Below, piece after piece: positions 1 to 8,310 of a stretch of DNA of 64,000 nucleotides (the first letter of the stretch is position 1; each line of letters starts with the position of its first letter). This DNA is from Phytopseudomonas daroniae (GTDB lineage Bacteria; Pseudomonadota; Gammaproteobacteria; Pseudomonadales; Pseudomonadaceae): positions 186,001 through 250,000 of the forward strand of contig NZ_QJUI01000006.1 in assembly GCF_004327285.1 (NCBI RefSeq), read 5' to 3'. The notes below the pieces were generated by a model that saw nothing but the letters and a program-made list of their open reading frames with translations, was not told the origin of the DNA and ran no database searches. Both the position numbers and the translations under genes were made by a program.

Positions 1-1
1 T

Positions 2-814
2 GGCCTGGTACGCCGCACCGAACAGGCCGACGAACTGGCCGCGCTGGGTATCACCCCGCTGCTCGGCAGCCTCGACGACCGGCAACTGCTGATCAATCAG
101 GCACGGGCCGCCGATGCGGTGATCAATGCCGCCAGCAGCGATCACCGGGGTGCCGTGGAGGCGTTGATCGAAGGCCTGGACGGTTCGGGCAAGGTGCTGC
201 TGCATACCAGCGGCTCGAGCATCGTCGGCGACGCCTGTGGCGGCGACTCGGCGTCGAGCGAGATCTTCCGCGAAGACAACCTGCCGGCGCCAACCGCGGA
301 CAAGGCCGCCCGCGTGGCCATCGACGACCTGGTGCTCGCCGCCGCCTCGCGCGGGATCCGCAGTGCCGTACTGTGCAACACCCTGATCTACGGCCACGCC
401 CTCGGCCTGCCACGGGAAAGCGTACAGCTGCCGCGCCTGTTGCGTCAGGCCCGCAAATCCGGTGTGGTTCGACATGTCGGCCGCGGCCTGAACATCTGGT
501 CGAACGTGCATATCGAGGACGTGGTGGCGGTGTACCTGCTGGCCCTGGAGAAAACCCCGGCAGGCACCTTCTACTTCATCGAGAACGGCGAAGCCGCATT
601 CCGCGACATGACCGCCGCCATGGCCCGCGCCCTGCAGCTCGGCGAAGCCCAGGACTGGCCGCTGGCCCAGGCCGAAGCCGAGTGGGGCTACGAGATGGCC
701 AACTACGGCCTGGGCTCCAACAGTCGGGTACGCGGTGAGCGCGCGCGCCGTCTGCTCGGCTGGACGCCAGGCCACTCGTCGGTGCTGCAGTGGATCGAGC
801 ACGAGATGCTTTGA
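2..814 (+). CDS. NAD-dependent epimerase/dehydratase family protein (5' end outside window)
   Basis: The reading frame is open from the first bases of the window, so the start codon and probably the glycine-rich NAD-binding motif lie upstream. What remains reads as an atypical short-chain dehydrogenase/epimerase: a VINAAS stretch after the nucleotide fold, a segment resembling the family's NT-x-YG motif (CNTLIYGHALG) and a NVHIEDVV stretch resembling the usual HVDDVA. The substrate cannot be read from the sequence. It probably acts in the cytoplasm on a nucleotide sugar or small carbonyl compound. A strong terminator follows at about 833-874, so it is not co-transcribed with the next gene. 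In other Pseudomonas I recall gpmI upstream of envC, so this gene may be a local insertion. Confidence 0.8.
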   Translation, partial: GLVRRTEQADELAALGITPLLGSLDDRQLLINQARAADAVINAASSDHRGAVEALIEGLDGSGKVLLHTSGSSIVGDACGGDSASSEIFREDNLPAPTADKAARVAIDDLVLAAASRGIRSAVLCNTLIYGHALGLPRESVQLPRLLRQARKSGVVRHVGRGLNIWSNVHIEDVVAVYLLALEKTPAGTFYFIENGEAAFRDMTAAMARALQLGEAQDWPLAQAEAEWGYEMANYGLGSNSRVRGERARRLLGWTPGHSSVLQWIEHEML

Positions 815-832
815 CCCCGTTGGGACACCGCC

Positions 833-874
833 AAACGCCTTGGGTCGGCATTCGCGATCCAGGGCGTTTTTTTT
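833..874 (+). terminator. Rho-independent terminator after the epimerase gene
   Basis: Inverted arms AAACGCC (833-839) and GGCGTTT (863-869), with further pairing inside (CTTGG against CCAGG), are followed by a run of eight T. It sits 19 bases after the epimerase stop codon and before envC. Confidence 0.75.
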
Positions 875-927
875 GCCCCGCACCACGGGCATACTAGGCA
901 GGTTCCCCGCCAGGTATCGCCTGCCCC

Positions 928-2172
928 ATGTTTCGTGCCCTCACCCTGATTCTTCTCGCCTGCCTGCTGACCCCGGCCTTTGCCGATCAGAAAGCCGACA
1001 CGCAAAAACAGCTGGAAGCAGCACGCGCCGACGTGGCCGAGCTGAAAAAGCTGTTGGAAAAACTGCAGCAGGACAAATCCGGCGTGCAGAAACAGCTGCA
1101 GGCCACCGAAACCGAAATGGGCAACCTGGAAAACCAGGTCAAGAGCCTGCGCGATGAACTGCAGGAGAGCGAAGAGGAGCTCAAACGCCTCGATCAGGAG
1201 AAAAAAAAACTCCAGGGCGCGCGCCTTGAACAGCAACGGCTGATCGGCATCCAGGCCCGCGCGGCCTACCAGGGCGGCCGTCAGGAATACATCAAGCTGC
1301 TGCTCAACCAGCAGAACCCGGAAAAATTCTCCCGCACCCTGACCTACTACGATTACCTCGCTGAAGCCCGAATGGAACAGCTGACGGCCTTCAACGAAAC
1401 ACTGCGCCAGCTGGATAATGTCGAGAAAGACATCAGCCATCATCAAGCCCAGCTGCAGGAACAGAAAAGCCAGCTGGACAAGCGCAGCAACGAATTGGCG
1501 GCCGTACGCAAGGAGCGCCAGATAGCCCTGGCCAAGCTGAACAAGGATTACGCCGCCCGCGACCAGCGCCTCAAGGCCCGCGAGCAGGAACAGGCGAATC
1601 TTGCCCGAGTACTCAAGACCATCGAGGAAACCCTCGCCCGCCAGGCCCGTGAGGCCGAGCAGGAGCGCCAGCGCGCCCTGGCCGCCGCCCGCGAGAAGCC
1701 CGCAGCGCCTACCGCCAAGACACCGGACAGTGGCCCGCTGGTCAGCTCCGGCGCCAGCTACGGCGGCCCCTTCGCCAATGCCAAGGGCAAGCTGCCCTGG
1801 CCAGTGAACGGCCGCCTGGTAGCGAGATATGGAACCCCTCGCGGCGAAGACGCTCGGACTAAATGGGACGGCGTACTGATCGGCGCTTCCGCCGGTAGTC
1901 AGGTACGCGCCGTGCATGGTGGTCGGGTGGTCTTCGCAGACTGGTTGCGCGGATCCGGGCTTCTGGTCATTCTCGACCATGGCAACGGTTACCTGACCCT
2001 GTACGGTCACAACCAGAGCCTGCTCAAGGACGCCGGAGACATCGTCAAAGCCGGTGACCCCATCGCCACCGTTGGTACCAGCGGTGGGCAGGATACGCCG
2101 GCTCTGTATTTCGCGATTCGCCAGCAGGGCCGCGCCAGCGATCCGGCCCAATGGTGTCGGGCGCAAGGATAA
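928..2172 (+). CDS. envC: Murein hydrolase activator EnvC (degenerate LytM/M23 protein)
   Basis: A 414-residue periplasmic protein. Residues 1-19 form a signal peptide ending AFA. Residues of about 20-115 and 160-265 are heptad-like coiled coil rich in Glu, Lys and Gln. A LytM domain occupies about 290-410. The domain lacks the usual zinc-binding H-x3-D signature (the equivalent region reads KWDGVLIGASAG), although the YGHN and GGQDTPALYFAIR motifs remain. That is the pattern of EnvC, which activates amidases AmiA/AmiB at the septum instead of cutting peptidoglycan. ctpA follows 33 bases downstream on the same strand, as in other Pseudomonas, and the two are probably one transcript. Confidence 0.92.
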   Translation: MFRALTLILLACLLTPAFADQKADTQKQLEAARADVAELKKLLEKLQQDKSGVQKQLQATETEMGNLENQVKSLRDELQESEEELKRLDQEKKKLQGARLEQQRLIGIQARAAYQGGRQEYIKLLLNQQNPEKFSRTLTYYDYLAEARMEQLTAFNETLRQLDNVEKDISHHQAQLQEQKSQLDKRSNELAAVRKERQIALAKLNKDYAARDQRLKAREQEQANLARVLKTIEETLARQAREAEQERQRALAAAREKPAAPTAKTPDSGPLVSSGASYGGPFANAKGKLPWPVNGRLVARYGTPRGEDARTKWDGVLIGASAGSQVRAVHGGRVVFADWLRGSGLLVILDHGNGYLTLYGHNQSLLKDAGDIVKAGDPIATVGTSGGQDTPALYFAIRQQGRASDPAQWCRAQG

Positions 2173-2205
2173 GCGCCATCTCATTGTCGTAGGAGTTAGT
2201 TCGAT

Positions 2206-3519
2206 ATGCCGCAACTGTCCCGCCTCACCTCCCTGGCCCTGGCGATTGCCCTGCTCGGTGGCGCACCTGTGCTGCATGCCGACCAGGCTCCAATCACGCC
2301 TCCGCCGGCTGCCGACCAGAGCGCCGCGCCACTGCCGCTGGAGGAGCTGCGCACTTTCGCCGAGGTGATGGATCGCATCAAGGCGGCCTACGTGGAGCCG
2401 GTTACCGATAAGGAGCTGCTGGAGAATGCCATCAAGGGCATGCTCAGCAACCTCGACCCGCACTCGGCCTACCTCGACCCCAAGGCATTCACCGAGCTGC
2501 AGGAAAGCACCAGCGGCGAATTCGGCGGCCTGGGTATCGAAGTCGGTACCGAAGACGGTTTCATCAAGGTGGTCTCGCCGATCGACGACACCCCGGCCTC
2601 AAAAGCTGGCATCCACCCCGGTGACCTGATCATCAAGATCGACGGTAAGCCGACCAAGGGCCTGTCGATGATGGAAGCCGTGGAGAAAATGCGTGGCAAG
2701 GCCGGCAGCAAAATCCTCCTGACCCTGGTGCGCGAAGGCGGCAGGCCGTTCGACGTGGAGCTGACCCGTGCAGTGATCAAGGTCACCAGCGTCAAGAGTC
2801 AGTTGCTCGACCCCGGTTACGGTTACATCCGTGTCACCCAGTTCCAGGTCAACACCGGCGAGGAAGTCGGCAAGGCCCTGAACAAGCTGCGCAAGGACAA
2901 CGGCAAGAAACTCAGCGGCCTGGTGCTCGACCTGCGCAACAACCCGGGTGGCGTGCTGCAGTCGGCCGTCGAGGTGGCGGATCACTTTCTCAAGCAGGGC
3001 CTGATCGTCTACACCAAGGGGCGTATCCCCAACTCGGAACTGCGCTTCTCGGCCGACCCGCTCGACGCCAGCGAAGGCGTTCCGCTGGTGGTGCTGATCA
3101 ACGGCGGCAGTGCTTCGGCTTCGGAAATCGTCGCCGGAGCCCTGCAGGATCACAAGCGTGGCGTAGTGATGGGCACCGACAGCTTCGGCAAAGGCTCGGT
3201 CCAGACCGTGCTGCCGCTGAACAACGACCGGGCGTTGAAAATCACCACGGCGCTGTATTTCACCCCCAATGGCCGCTCCATCCAGGCCCAGGGCATCGTT
3301 CCGGATGTGGAGGTGGCACGTGCCAAGCTGACGCGCGAGAGCGACGACCCGAGCCTCAAGGAAGCGGATCTGCAAGGCCACCTGGGCAACGGCAACGGCG
3401 GCGCCGACCGTCCGAGCCAGGGTAGCGCCGGCAAACCGGCTCGCCCGCAGGATGATGACTACCAACTGAACCAGGCACTGAATCTGCTCAAAGGTCTGAA
3501 CATCACCCGCGCCAACTGA
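2206..3519 (+). CDS. ctpA: Carboxyl-terminal processing protease CtpA (S41 family)
   Basis: A 437-residue periplasmic serine protease. A signal peptide (residues 1-25, ending LHA) is followed by a PDZ domain at about 105-185 with the GLGIEV ligand-binding loop. The S41 catalytic core has Ser302 in GGSASASEI and Lys329 in SFGKGSVQT, the expected Ser-Lys dyad. The C-terminal tail is Gly/Pro-rich. From the P. aeruginosa homologue, this protease degrades peptidoglycan cross-link endopeptidases with a partner lipoprotein; no partner gene is in the window. It lies directly after envC, so both genes concern cell-wall hydrolase control. A strong hairpin terminator follows. Confidence 0.93.
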   Translation: MPQLSRLTSLALAIALLGGAPVLHADQAPITPPPAADQSAAPLPLEELRTFAEVMDRIKAAYVEPVTDKELLENAIKGMLSNLDPHSAYLDPKAFTELQESTSGEFGGLGIEVGTEDGFIKVVSPIDDTPASKAGIHPGDLIIKIDGKPTKGLSMMEAVEKMRGKAGSKILLTLVREGGRPFDVELTRAVIKVTSVKSQLLDPGYGYIRVTQFQVNTGEEVGKALNKLRKDNGKKLSGLVLDLRNNPGGVLQSAVEVADHFLKQGLIVYTKGRIPNSELRFSADPLDASEGVPLVVLINGGSASASEIVAGALQDHKRGVVMGTDSFGKGSVQTVLPLNNDRALKITTALYFTPNGRSIQAQGIVPDVEVARAKLTRESDDPSLKEADLQGHLGNGNGGADRPSQGSAGKPARPQDDDYQLNQALNLLKGLNITRAN

Positions 3520-3535
3520 CGCTCGGTAAACCAAG

Positions 3536-3568
3536 GCCCCATTGCAGGCTGCTGCAATGGGGCTTTTT
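3536..3568 (+). terminator. Terminator of the envC-ctpA unit
   Basis: A perfect 12-bp stem, GCCCCATTGCAG (3536-3547) against CTGCAATGGGGC (3552-3563), has a four-base loop and is followed by TTTTT. Confidence 0.9.
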
Positions 3569-3652
3569 CTTGGGCGAAATGGCGAGCCATCCAAGCGTCG
3601 GCCAGACCTGCGCGGCCCGCACTGCGTTCCTTGCGGCCCCACTTGATGCGAA

Positions 3653-3685
3653 AAAACCCGGCACAGCGTTGCCATACCGGGTTTT
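3653..3685 (-). terminator. Terminator of the substrate-binding protein genes
   Basis: AAAACCCGG (3653-3661) pairs with CCGGGTTTT (3677-3685). Read on the minus strand the hairpin ends in a T-run (complement of the A-run at 3651-3656), 15 bases after the stop codon of the minus-strand binding-protein gene. Confidence 0.75.
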
Positions 3686-3699
3686 CCTTTGAGCGTTTT

Positions 3700-4455
3700 T
3701 TAGAGGTAGTTGTTGGTCATCTCGTCGATGAAACCTTCGTTGCGCAGCTCGTCCAGAGCTTTCTGCAGACGCTGCACCACTTCGTCCGGCGTGTCCTTGT
3801 TCAGCGCCAGATACAACTCGGCCTCGTTGAAACGCAGCACGGTATTCAGACCGCTGACCCCTTCCTGCTTGGCCAGGTAGCGACCGACCGGGTCGGTGGT
3901 GGCCCACAGGTCGATCTTGCCGCTGGTGAGCTTTTTCACGTTCTCCTGATCACGCAAGGCGTTGACCGGTTCCAGGCCCTGGCTTTCCAGGTGCTGACTG
4001 ACGGCGTCGTTCTTGTAGGCACCAATCGTGTATTTCCCGGCCTCCTTGAGGCTGGCCACGCTGAGGTTGTTACCCGGCGCAGAGAGCAAGACCCAACCGG
4101 TCTTGGCCAGCGGGCCGACCCACTTGAACAGAGGCTGACGCTCAGGGGTGAAGGTGGTGGAGAACAGGCCGTAGTTGGGCTTGTCCAGGGTCAGCTTGTA
4201 GAGGCGATCCCAGGGGAAGCGCAGGGTCAGGGTGTAATCGATCTGCGCACGCTTGAACATCTCGCGCACGACTTCGGCACTGATACCGTCGATGGAGTCG
4301 TCGCGGGCGAAGTTCTTGTCGTCCACCGCCATGTTGAACGGCGGGAAATTCTCGGTCAGCAGCACCATCTTGTAATCAGGTGGCAGCTCGGCCCTGGCGG
4401 CACAGGCCGCCAGGGTGAGCCCGAGCAGTACAATCGCTTTCATAGTGTTCAACAT
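3700..4455 (-). CDS. Periplasmic solute-binding protein, SBP_bac_3 family (copy 1)
   Basis: A 251-residue protein with an N-terminal signal peptide (hydrophobic AIVLLGLTLAACAARA) and a type-3 periplasmic binding fold; TENFPPFNM is the usual first strand and loop. The other copy 184 bases upstream (4639-5394) is a clear paralogue of identical length, sharing for example VREMFKRA, LRFPWDR and KIDLWATxDPxGRYLA-type stretches. No permease or ATPase gene is adjacent, so it may serve a distant ABC transporter or be a ligand sensor. The motif Ala-Ala-Cys could mark a lipoprotein, but a cleavable peptide ending ARA is equally plausible. The ligand is unknown; the family mostly binds polar amino acids. 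Confidence 0.88.
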   Translation of the reverse strand: MLNTMKAIVLLGLTLAACAARAELPPDYKMVLLTENFPPFNMAVDDKNFARDDSIDGISAEVVREMFKRAQIDYTLTLRFPWDRLYKLTLDKPNYGLFSTTFTPERQPLFKWVGPLAKTGWVLLSAPGNNLSVASLKEAGKYTIGAYKNDAVSQHLESQGLEPVNALRDQENVKKLTSGKIDLWATTDPVGRYLAKQEGVSGLNTVLRFNEAELYLALNKDTPDEVVQRLQKALDELRNEGFIDEMTNNYL

Positions 4456-4638
4456 CAGTCGTCCCCGCCGCGTGGTTATGATTATGGTTGGCCGGCTTCC
4501 TGCCCAATCCCCGCACCATCACCTTCCGTGGCGATGACCACCGTGTGCCCCAAGCACACTGCATTGCAGCATGCAGGCTAGATCATGACCACGCCGGGCG
4601 CCTCTCGGCAGCACCCGCGATGTGAATGACCTTCATGC

Positions 4639-5394
4639 CTAAAGATAACTGTTGAGAATGGTGTCGACGAACCCCTCAGCGCGCATCTTGTCCAGTTCGG
4701 TTTGCAGCTTCTGTACCACCTCATCCGGCACTTCCCGGTTCAGCGCCAGATAGAGCTGTGCGCTGTTGAAACGCATCACGGTTTTCAGGCCGCTGACGCC
4801 CTCCTGTCGCGCCAGGTAACGGCCGGCAGGGTCACCCGTGGCCCACAAGTCGATCTGACCGGCCACGAGTTTCTTGGCGTTCTCCTGATCACGCAATGAG
4901 GTGATCGGCTGCAGCCCCTGCTGTTCCAGATGCTCGGCGATGGCGTCGCCCTTGTAGGCGCCAATCCGGTACCGCTTGGCCTGCTGCAGGCTGTTCACTG
5001 CCAGGTTGCTGTCGCCGCGCGCCAGCAGTACCCAATCGTCCGGTCCGATCGGCCCGACCCACTTGAACAGCTCCTCGCGCTCAGGCAGCCGCGCAGTCAC
5101 GAACACGCCGTAGCCGGGCTTTTCCAGTGCGAGTTTATAGATGCGATCCCAGGGGAAACGCAGGGTGAGACTGTAGGCCACACCGGCACGCTTGAACATC
5201 TCGCGCACCACATCGGCGGCGATACCGTCGATATTGTCTTCCTGCGCAAAATTCTTGCCGTTGATCGCCATGTTGTACGGCGGGAAGTTTTCCGTCAGCA
5301 ACACTACGTTGTAGTTCGGGTCGATTTCCGCTCTAGCCATTCCAGACATCAATAACAGGGCACCCACGCCCATCAGCCACAACCGCTTGCACAT
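4639..5394 (-). CDS. Periplasmic solute-binding protein, SBP_bac_3 family (copy 2)
   Basis: A 251-residue secreted protein whose signal peptide ends MARA, with the same TENFPPYNMA, DGIAADVVREMFKRA and LRFPWDRIYKL segments as the neighbouring copy. The pair clearly arose by tandem duplication. It is transcribed first, followed by a 183-base spacer before copy 1. As with copy 1, no membrane components are encoded nearby. In the P. aeruginosa chromosome, as I recall it, such binding-protein genes sit in this same place immediately before hisF, so the pair is core sequence and the catabolic block to the right is the insertion. Confidence 0.88.
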   Translation of the reverse strand: MCKRLWLMGVGALLLMSGMARAEIDPNYNVVLLTENFPPYNMAINGKNFAQEDNIDGIAADVVREMFKRAGVAYSLTLRFPWDRIYKLALEKPGYGVFVTARLPEREELFKWVGPIGPDDWVLLARGDSNLAVNSLQQAKRYRIGAYKGDAIAEHLEQQGLQPITSLRDQENAKKLVAGQIDLWATGDPAGRYLARQEGVSGLKTVMRFNSAQLYLALNREVPDEVVQKLQTELDKMRAEGFVDTILNSYL

Positions 5395-5652
5395 AAACAG
5401 GTTCCTACCAAGTCAGGGTTTTCAAAAAAGCGGCCCAGCTTAGCCCTGTTTTGGGGCAGACCAAACCTCAATCGTGATTACTGAGCGGTCGGTCACCCGC
5501 ACCAAGGTGGCGCACAAAGGCTTTCGACGCACCGTGACATGGCTCGCGGCATGGCGTTGACCGGGCGCTGGCAACTTCCCAGGAACTCAGGTGGCGGGCT
5601 CGCCCGAAACCGGTACAGGCTCGATGGCTGCCTCTTCTCTGAACCGGTCGGC
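5395..5652. other. Intergenic spacer at the left edge of the accessory block
   Basis: About 260 bases between the second binding-protein gene and the aldehyde dehydrogenase gene. It must contain the promoter of the minus-strand binding-protein gene. I see no open frame with coding character and no convincing terminator. A weak inverted pair, ACCGGTAC and GAACCGGT, lies near 5610-5650. Confidence 0.4.
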
Positions 5653-7098
5653 TCAGGCCGGCACGCTGCCCGCGTTCAGGTAGGTGGTCTTCACCAGGGT
5701 GTAGAACTCACGGGCATGGCTGCCCTGCTCCCTGGGGCCGTAGCTGGAATGTTTGCGCCCGCCGAAGGGCACGTGATAATCGACCCCGGCAGTGGCCGCG
5801 TTGATCATCACCATGCCGGCCTGGACATGCCGCTTGAAGTGGCTGGCATGGCTCAGGGAGCGGGTGCAGATGCCCGCCGACAGGCCGAACTCGCTGTCGT
5901 TGGCCATGGCCAGGGCCTCGGCATAATCCTCGGCACGCAAGATCGAGGCGATGGGCCCGAAGACTTCCTCGCGGCTGATGCGCATGTGCGGCTCGGCGCC
6001 GACCACAAGCGCCGGGCGCATGAAGAAACCGCGCGTGTCCCGCTCCAGCAGTTCGCCGCCGTGCACCTGGCCGCCTTCGCTCCTGGCCACGTCGAGGTAA
6101 GCCTGGTTCCTGCGCAGTTGCGCGGCATCCACCACCGGGCCGATATCCACCGCCGCCTCCAGGGCATGGCCGACGCGCAGGGCGGCCATGCGCTCGAGCA
6201 TCGCCGCGACGAAGCGGTCATGGATGCCGGCGGTGACGATCAGCCGACTGGAAGCGGTACAGCGCTGGCCGGTGGCGTGGAAGGCCCCGTTGATGCAGGC
6301 CTCGACCGCCACCTCGAGGTCGGCGTCGTCTAGCACCACCATGGGATTCTTGCCGCCCATCTCCAGTTGCAGTTTCTTGCGCAGCGGCAGGCAGGCCGCG
6401 GCGATGCGCTGGCCGGTGTGCACCGAACCGGTAAAGCTGACGGCATCGACCTGTGGCGATTCGCTCAACGCCTGCCCGACCACCGCGCCAGAGCCCATGA
6501 CCAGGTTGACCACGCCCCCGGGCACGCCGGCTTCATTGAGGATGTCGACCAGCGCCCAGGCACAGCCCGGCACCAGTTCAGCCGGTTTGAACACCAGGGT
6601 GTTGCCGTAGGCCAGGGCCGGGGCAATCTTCCAGGCCGGTATCGCCATGGGGAAATTCCACGGCGTGATCAGCCCCACCACGCCGAGCGGCTCCCGGGTC
6701 ACCTCGACGTTCAGGCCGGGACGCACCGAGCCGAGAATCTCGCCGTGCAGGCGCAGGGCCTCGCCGGCGAAGAACTTGAAGATCTGTCCGGCGCGACCGA
6801 CTTCGGCGATCGCCTCGGGCAGGGTCTTGCCCTCCTCGCGGGCGAGCAGCCGGCCGAGCTCTTCACGGCGGGCGAGGATCAGGCTGCCGGCGCCGTCGAG
6901 TATGTCGAAGCGCTGCTGCGGGGACACCTGCGCCCAGGCCGGGAACGCCGCGCGGGCGGCGGCGATGGCTTCGCCGGTCTGCCCGGCATCCGCCTGGGCA
7001 TAGTCGCCGATCAGGTCGTCCTGATCGGACGGGTTGAGATTGCTCCGGTACTCGGTGCCTGCGCGCCAGCGACCGTCGATGTAGTTGTCGAACCGCAT
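5653..7098 (-). CDS. NAD(P)-dependent aldehyde dehydrogenase (candidate 2-oxoglutarate semialdehyde dehydrogenase)
   Basis: A 481-residue aldehyde dehydrogenase. The start at 7098 is preferred over the GTG three codons earlier because AAGGAG lies about eight bases upstream. The cofactor motif TPWNFPMAIPAWK, the general base Glu246 in LEMGGKN and the nucleophile Cys280 in GQRCTASSR are all present, as is the late EEVFGPI motif. It is the last gene of the GH88-FAH-ALDH operon, 36 bases after the FAH-family gene. In oxidative sugar-acid pathways a 2-keto-3-deoxy acid dehydratase hands 2,5-dioxovalerate to such an enzyme, giving 2-oxoglutarate. The specific substrate is inferred from context only. 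Confidence 0.88.
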   Translation of the reverse strand: MRFDNYIDGRWRAGTEYRSNLNPSDQDDLIGDYAQADAGQTGEAIAAARAAFPAWAQVSPQQRFDILDGAGSLILARREELGRLLAREEGKTLPEAIAEVGRAGQIFKFFAGEALRLHGEILGSVRPGLNVEVTREPLGVVGLITPWNFPMAIPAWKIAPALAYGNTLVFKPAELVPGCAWALVDILNEAGVPGGVVNLVMGSGAVVGQALSESPQVDAVSFTGSVHTGQRIAAACLPLRKKLQLEMGGKNPMVVLDDADLEVAVEACINGAFHATGQRCTASSRLIVTAGIHDRFVAAMLERMAALRVGHALEAAVDIGPVVDAAQLRRNQAYLDVARSEGGQVHGGELLERDTRGFFMRPALVVGAEPHMRISREEVFGPIASILRAEDYAEALAMANDSEFGLSAGICTRSLSHASHFKRHVQAGMVMINAATAGVDYHVPFGGRKHSSYGPREQGSHAREFYTLVKTTYLNAGSVPA

Positions 7099-7134
7099 GT
7101 GTGGCACTCCTTGCTAGCGGGCCGTTGGAGAACG

Positions 7135-8310
7135 TTAGCGGGGCAAAAGACCTCGTTCTCCCAGATTGCGGTACAGCGCGCGCACGCCGAACTGCCAGGG
7201 CGCGATCGCCGTCGAGTGGCGTACCTCGTTGACCAGCGTGCCCAGGGACGGGGTGGCGATGCTCACCCGGTCGCCGAGATGGTGGGTGAAACCGGCGCCG
7301 GCCTCGCCGCGATCCTGGATCGGCGAAAACATGGTGCCGAGAAACAGCATGAAACCGTCCGGGTACTGGTGATGCTCGCCGCAGGTCTGCTCGACCAGGT
7401 TCTGCGGGTCGCGGCTGATCTCACGCATGTGGCTGTGGCCCTGCAGGCGGAAACCGTCGTCGGCGCCGTCGATGGTCAGGCCGACTTCGGCCTGGCGCAC
7501 GGTGTCCAGGTCGAAGTGCTGGTCGAACAGGCGGATGAACGGGCCGATGGCGCAGGAGCCGTTGTTGTCCTTGGCCTTGCCCAGCAGCAATGCGCTACGC
7601 CCCTCGATATCGCGCAGGTTGACGTCGTTGCCCAGGCTGGCGCCGACCACCTGGCGCCGGGCGTTGACCGCCAGGACGATCTCCGGCTCGGGGTTGTTCC
7701 ACTGTGACTGAGGATGCAGGCCGACGCAGGCGCCGAAACCGACGGCCGACATCGGCTGGGATTTGGAGAACACCTCGGCGTCGGGGCCGATGCCCACTTC
7801 CATGTATTGCGACCAGGCGCCGCGCCGGCTCAGCTCTTCGCGCAGGGCCTCTGCCTCGGCTGAGCCTGGACGGATACGCGACAGGTCGTCGCCGATCAAT
7901 GCCTGCAAACTGGCACGGATATCCCTGGCCTTGCCAGCATCGCCGCCGGCCTGCTCCTCGATCACCCGCTCCAGCAGGCTGACCGCGAAGGTCACGCCAC
8001 AGGCCTTGATCGCCTGCAGGTCGCAGGGCGCCAGCAGGCGATCCTCGGCCTGCGGGTCGAGGCTGCGCGTGAGCCAGTCCGTGGCTGCGCCGAGGGCTTC
8101 GCCGGGGGCGTGCCGGGCCAGTTCGAGGCGGTCGTCACGGTCGAGCAGGTCGGCCATCAGCGCCACGCTGCGGCTGATGTCGACCACCTGGCCGTCGCGT
8201 ACCGCGACCAGCGCAGGGCCATGATGCGGCGCGCCACGCCAGACCCGCCCGACCAGCACGGCACGATCCAGGTCGACGGGCAGGCAGGTAGGGCTGTCAA
8301 TGGGTTGCAT
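7135..8310 (-). CDS. Fumarylacetoacetate hydrolase-family protein (candidate 2-keto-3-deoxy sugar-acid enzyme)
   Basis: A 391-residue protein. The start at 8310 gives MQPIDSP; the longer open frame upstream runs through the GH88 gene and is not coding. The C-terminal half carries the FAH fold, including the metal-site region PEPEIVLAVN and GNDVNLRDIEG. The N-terminal domain is larger than in simple FAH hydrolases, matching the longer branch (COG3970-like) found in bacterial sugar-acid loci. Members of this superfamily dehydrate or hydrolyse 2-keto-3-deoxy acids. Its start overlaps the end of the GH88 gene by 14 bases and the aldehyde dehydrogenase follows, so the three genes are almost certainly one operon. 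Confidence 0.82.
   Translation of the reverse strand: MQPIDSPTCLPVDLDRAVLVGRVWRGAPHHGPALVAVRDGQVVDISRSVALMADLLDRDDRLELARHAPGEALGAATDWLTRSLDPQAEDRLLAPCDLQAIKACGVTFAVSLLERVIEEQAGGDAGKARDIRASLQALIGDDLSRIRPGSAEAEALREELSRRGAWSQYMEVGIGPDAEVFSKSQPMSAVGFGACVGLHPQSQWNNPEPEIVLAVNARRQVVGASLGNDVNLRDIEGRSALLLGKAKDNNGSCAIGPFIRLFDQHFDLDTVRQAEVGLTIDGADDGFRLQGHSHMREISRDPQNLVEQTCGEHHQYPDGFMLFLGTMFSPIQDRGEAGAGFTHHLGDRVSIATPSLGTLVNEVRHSTAIAPWQFGVRALYRNLGERGLLPR

Noticed and set aside
703..2463. A 586-codon minus-strand open frame opposite envC
   Set aside because: Antisense to the clearly coding envC gene; low-complexity Leu/Phe/Gln product without known domain, and it crosses the epimerase terminator.
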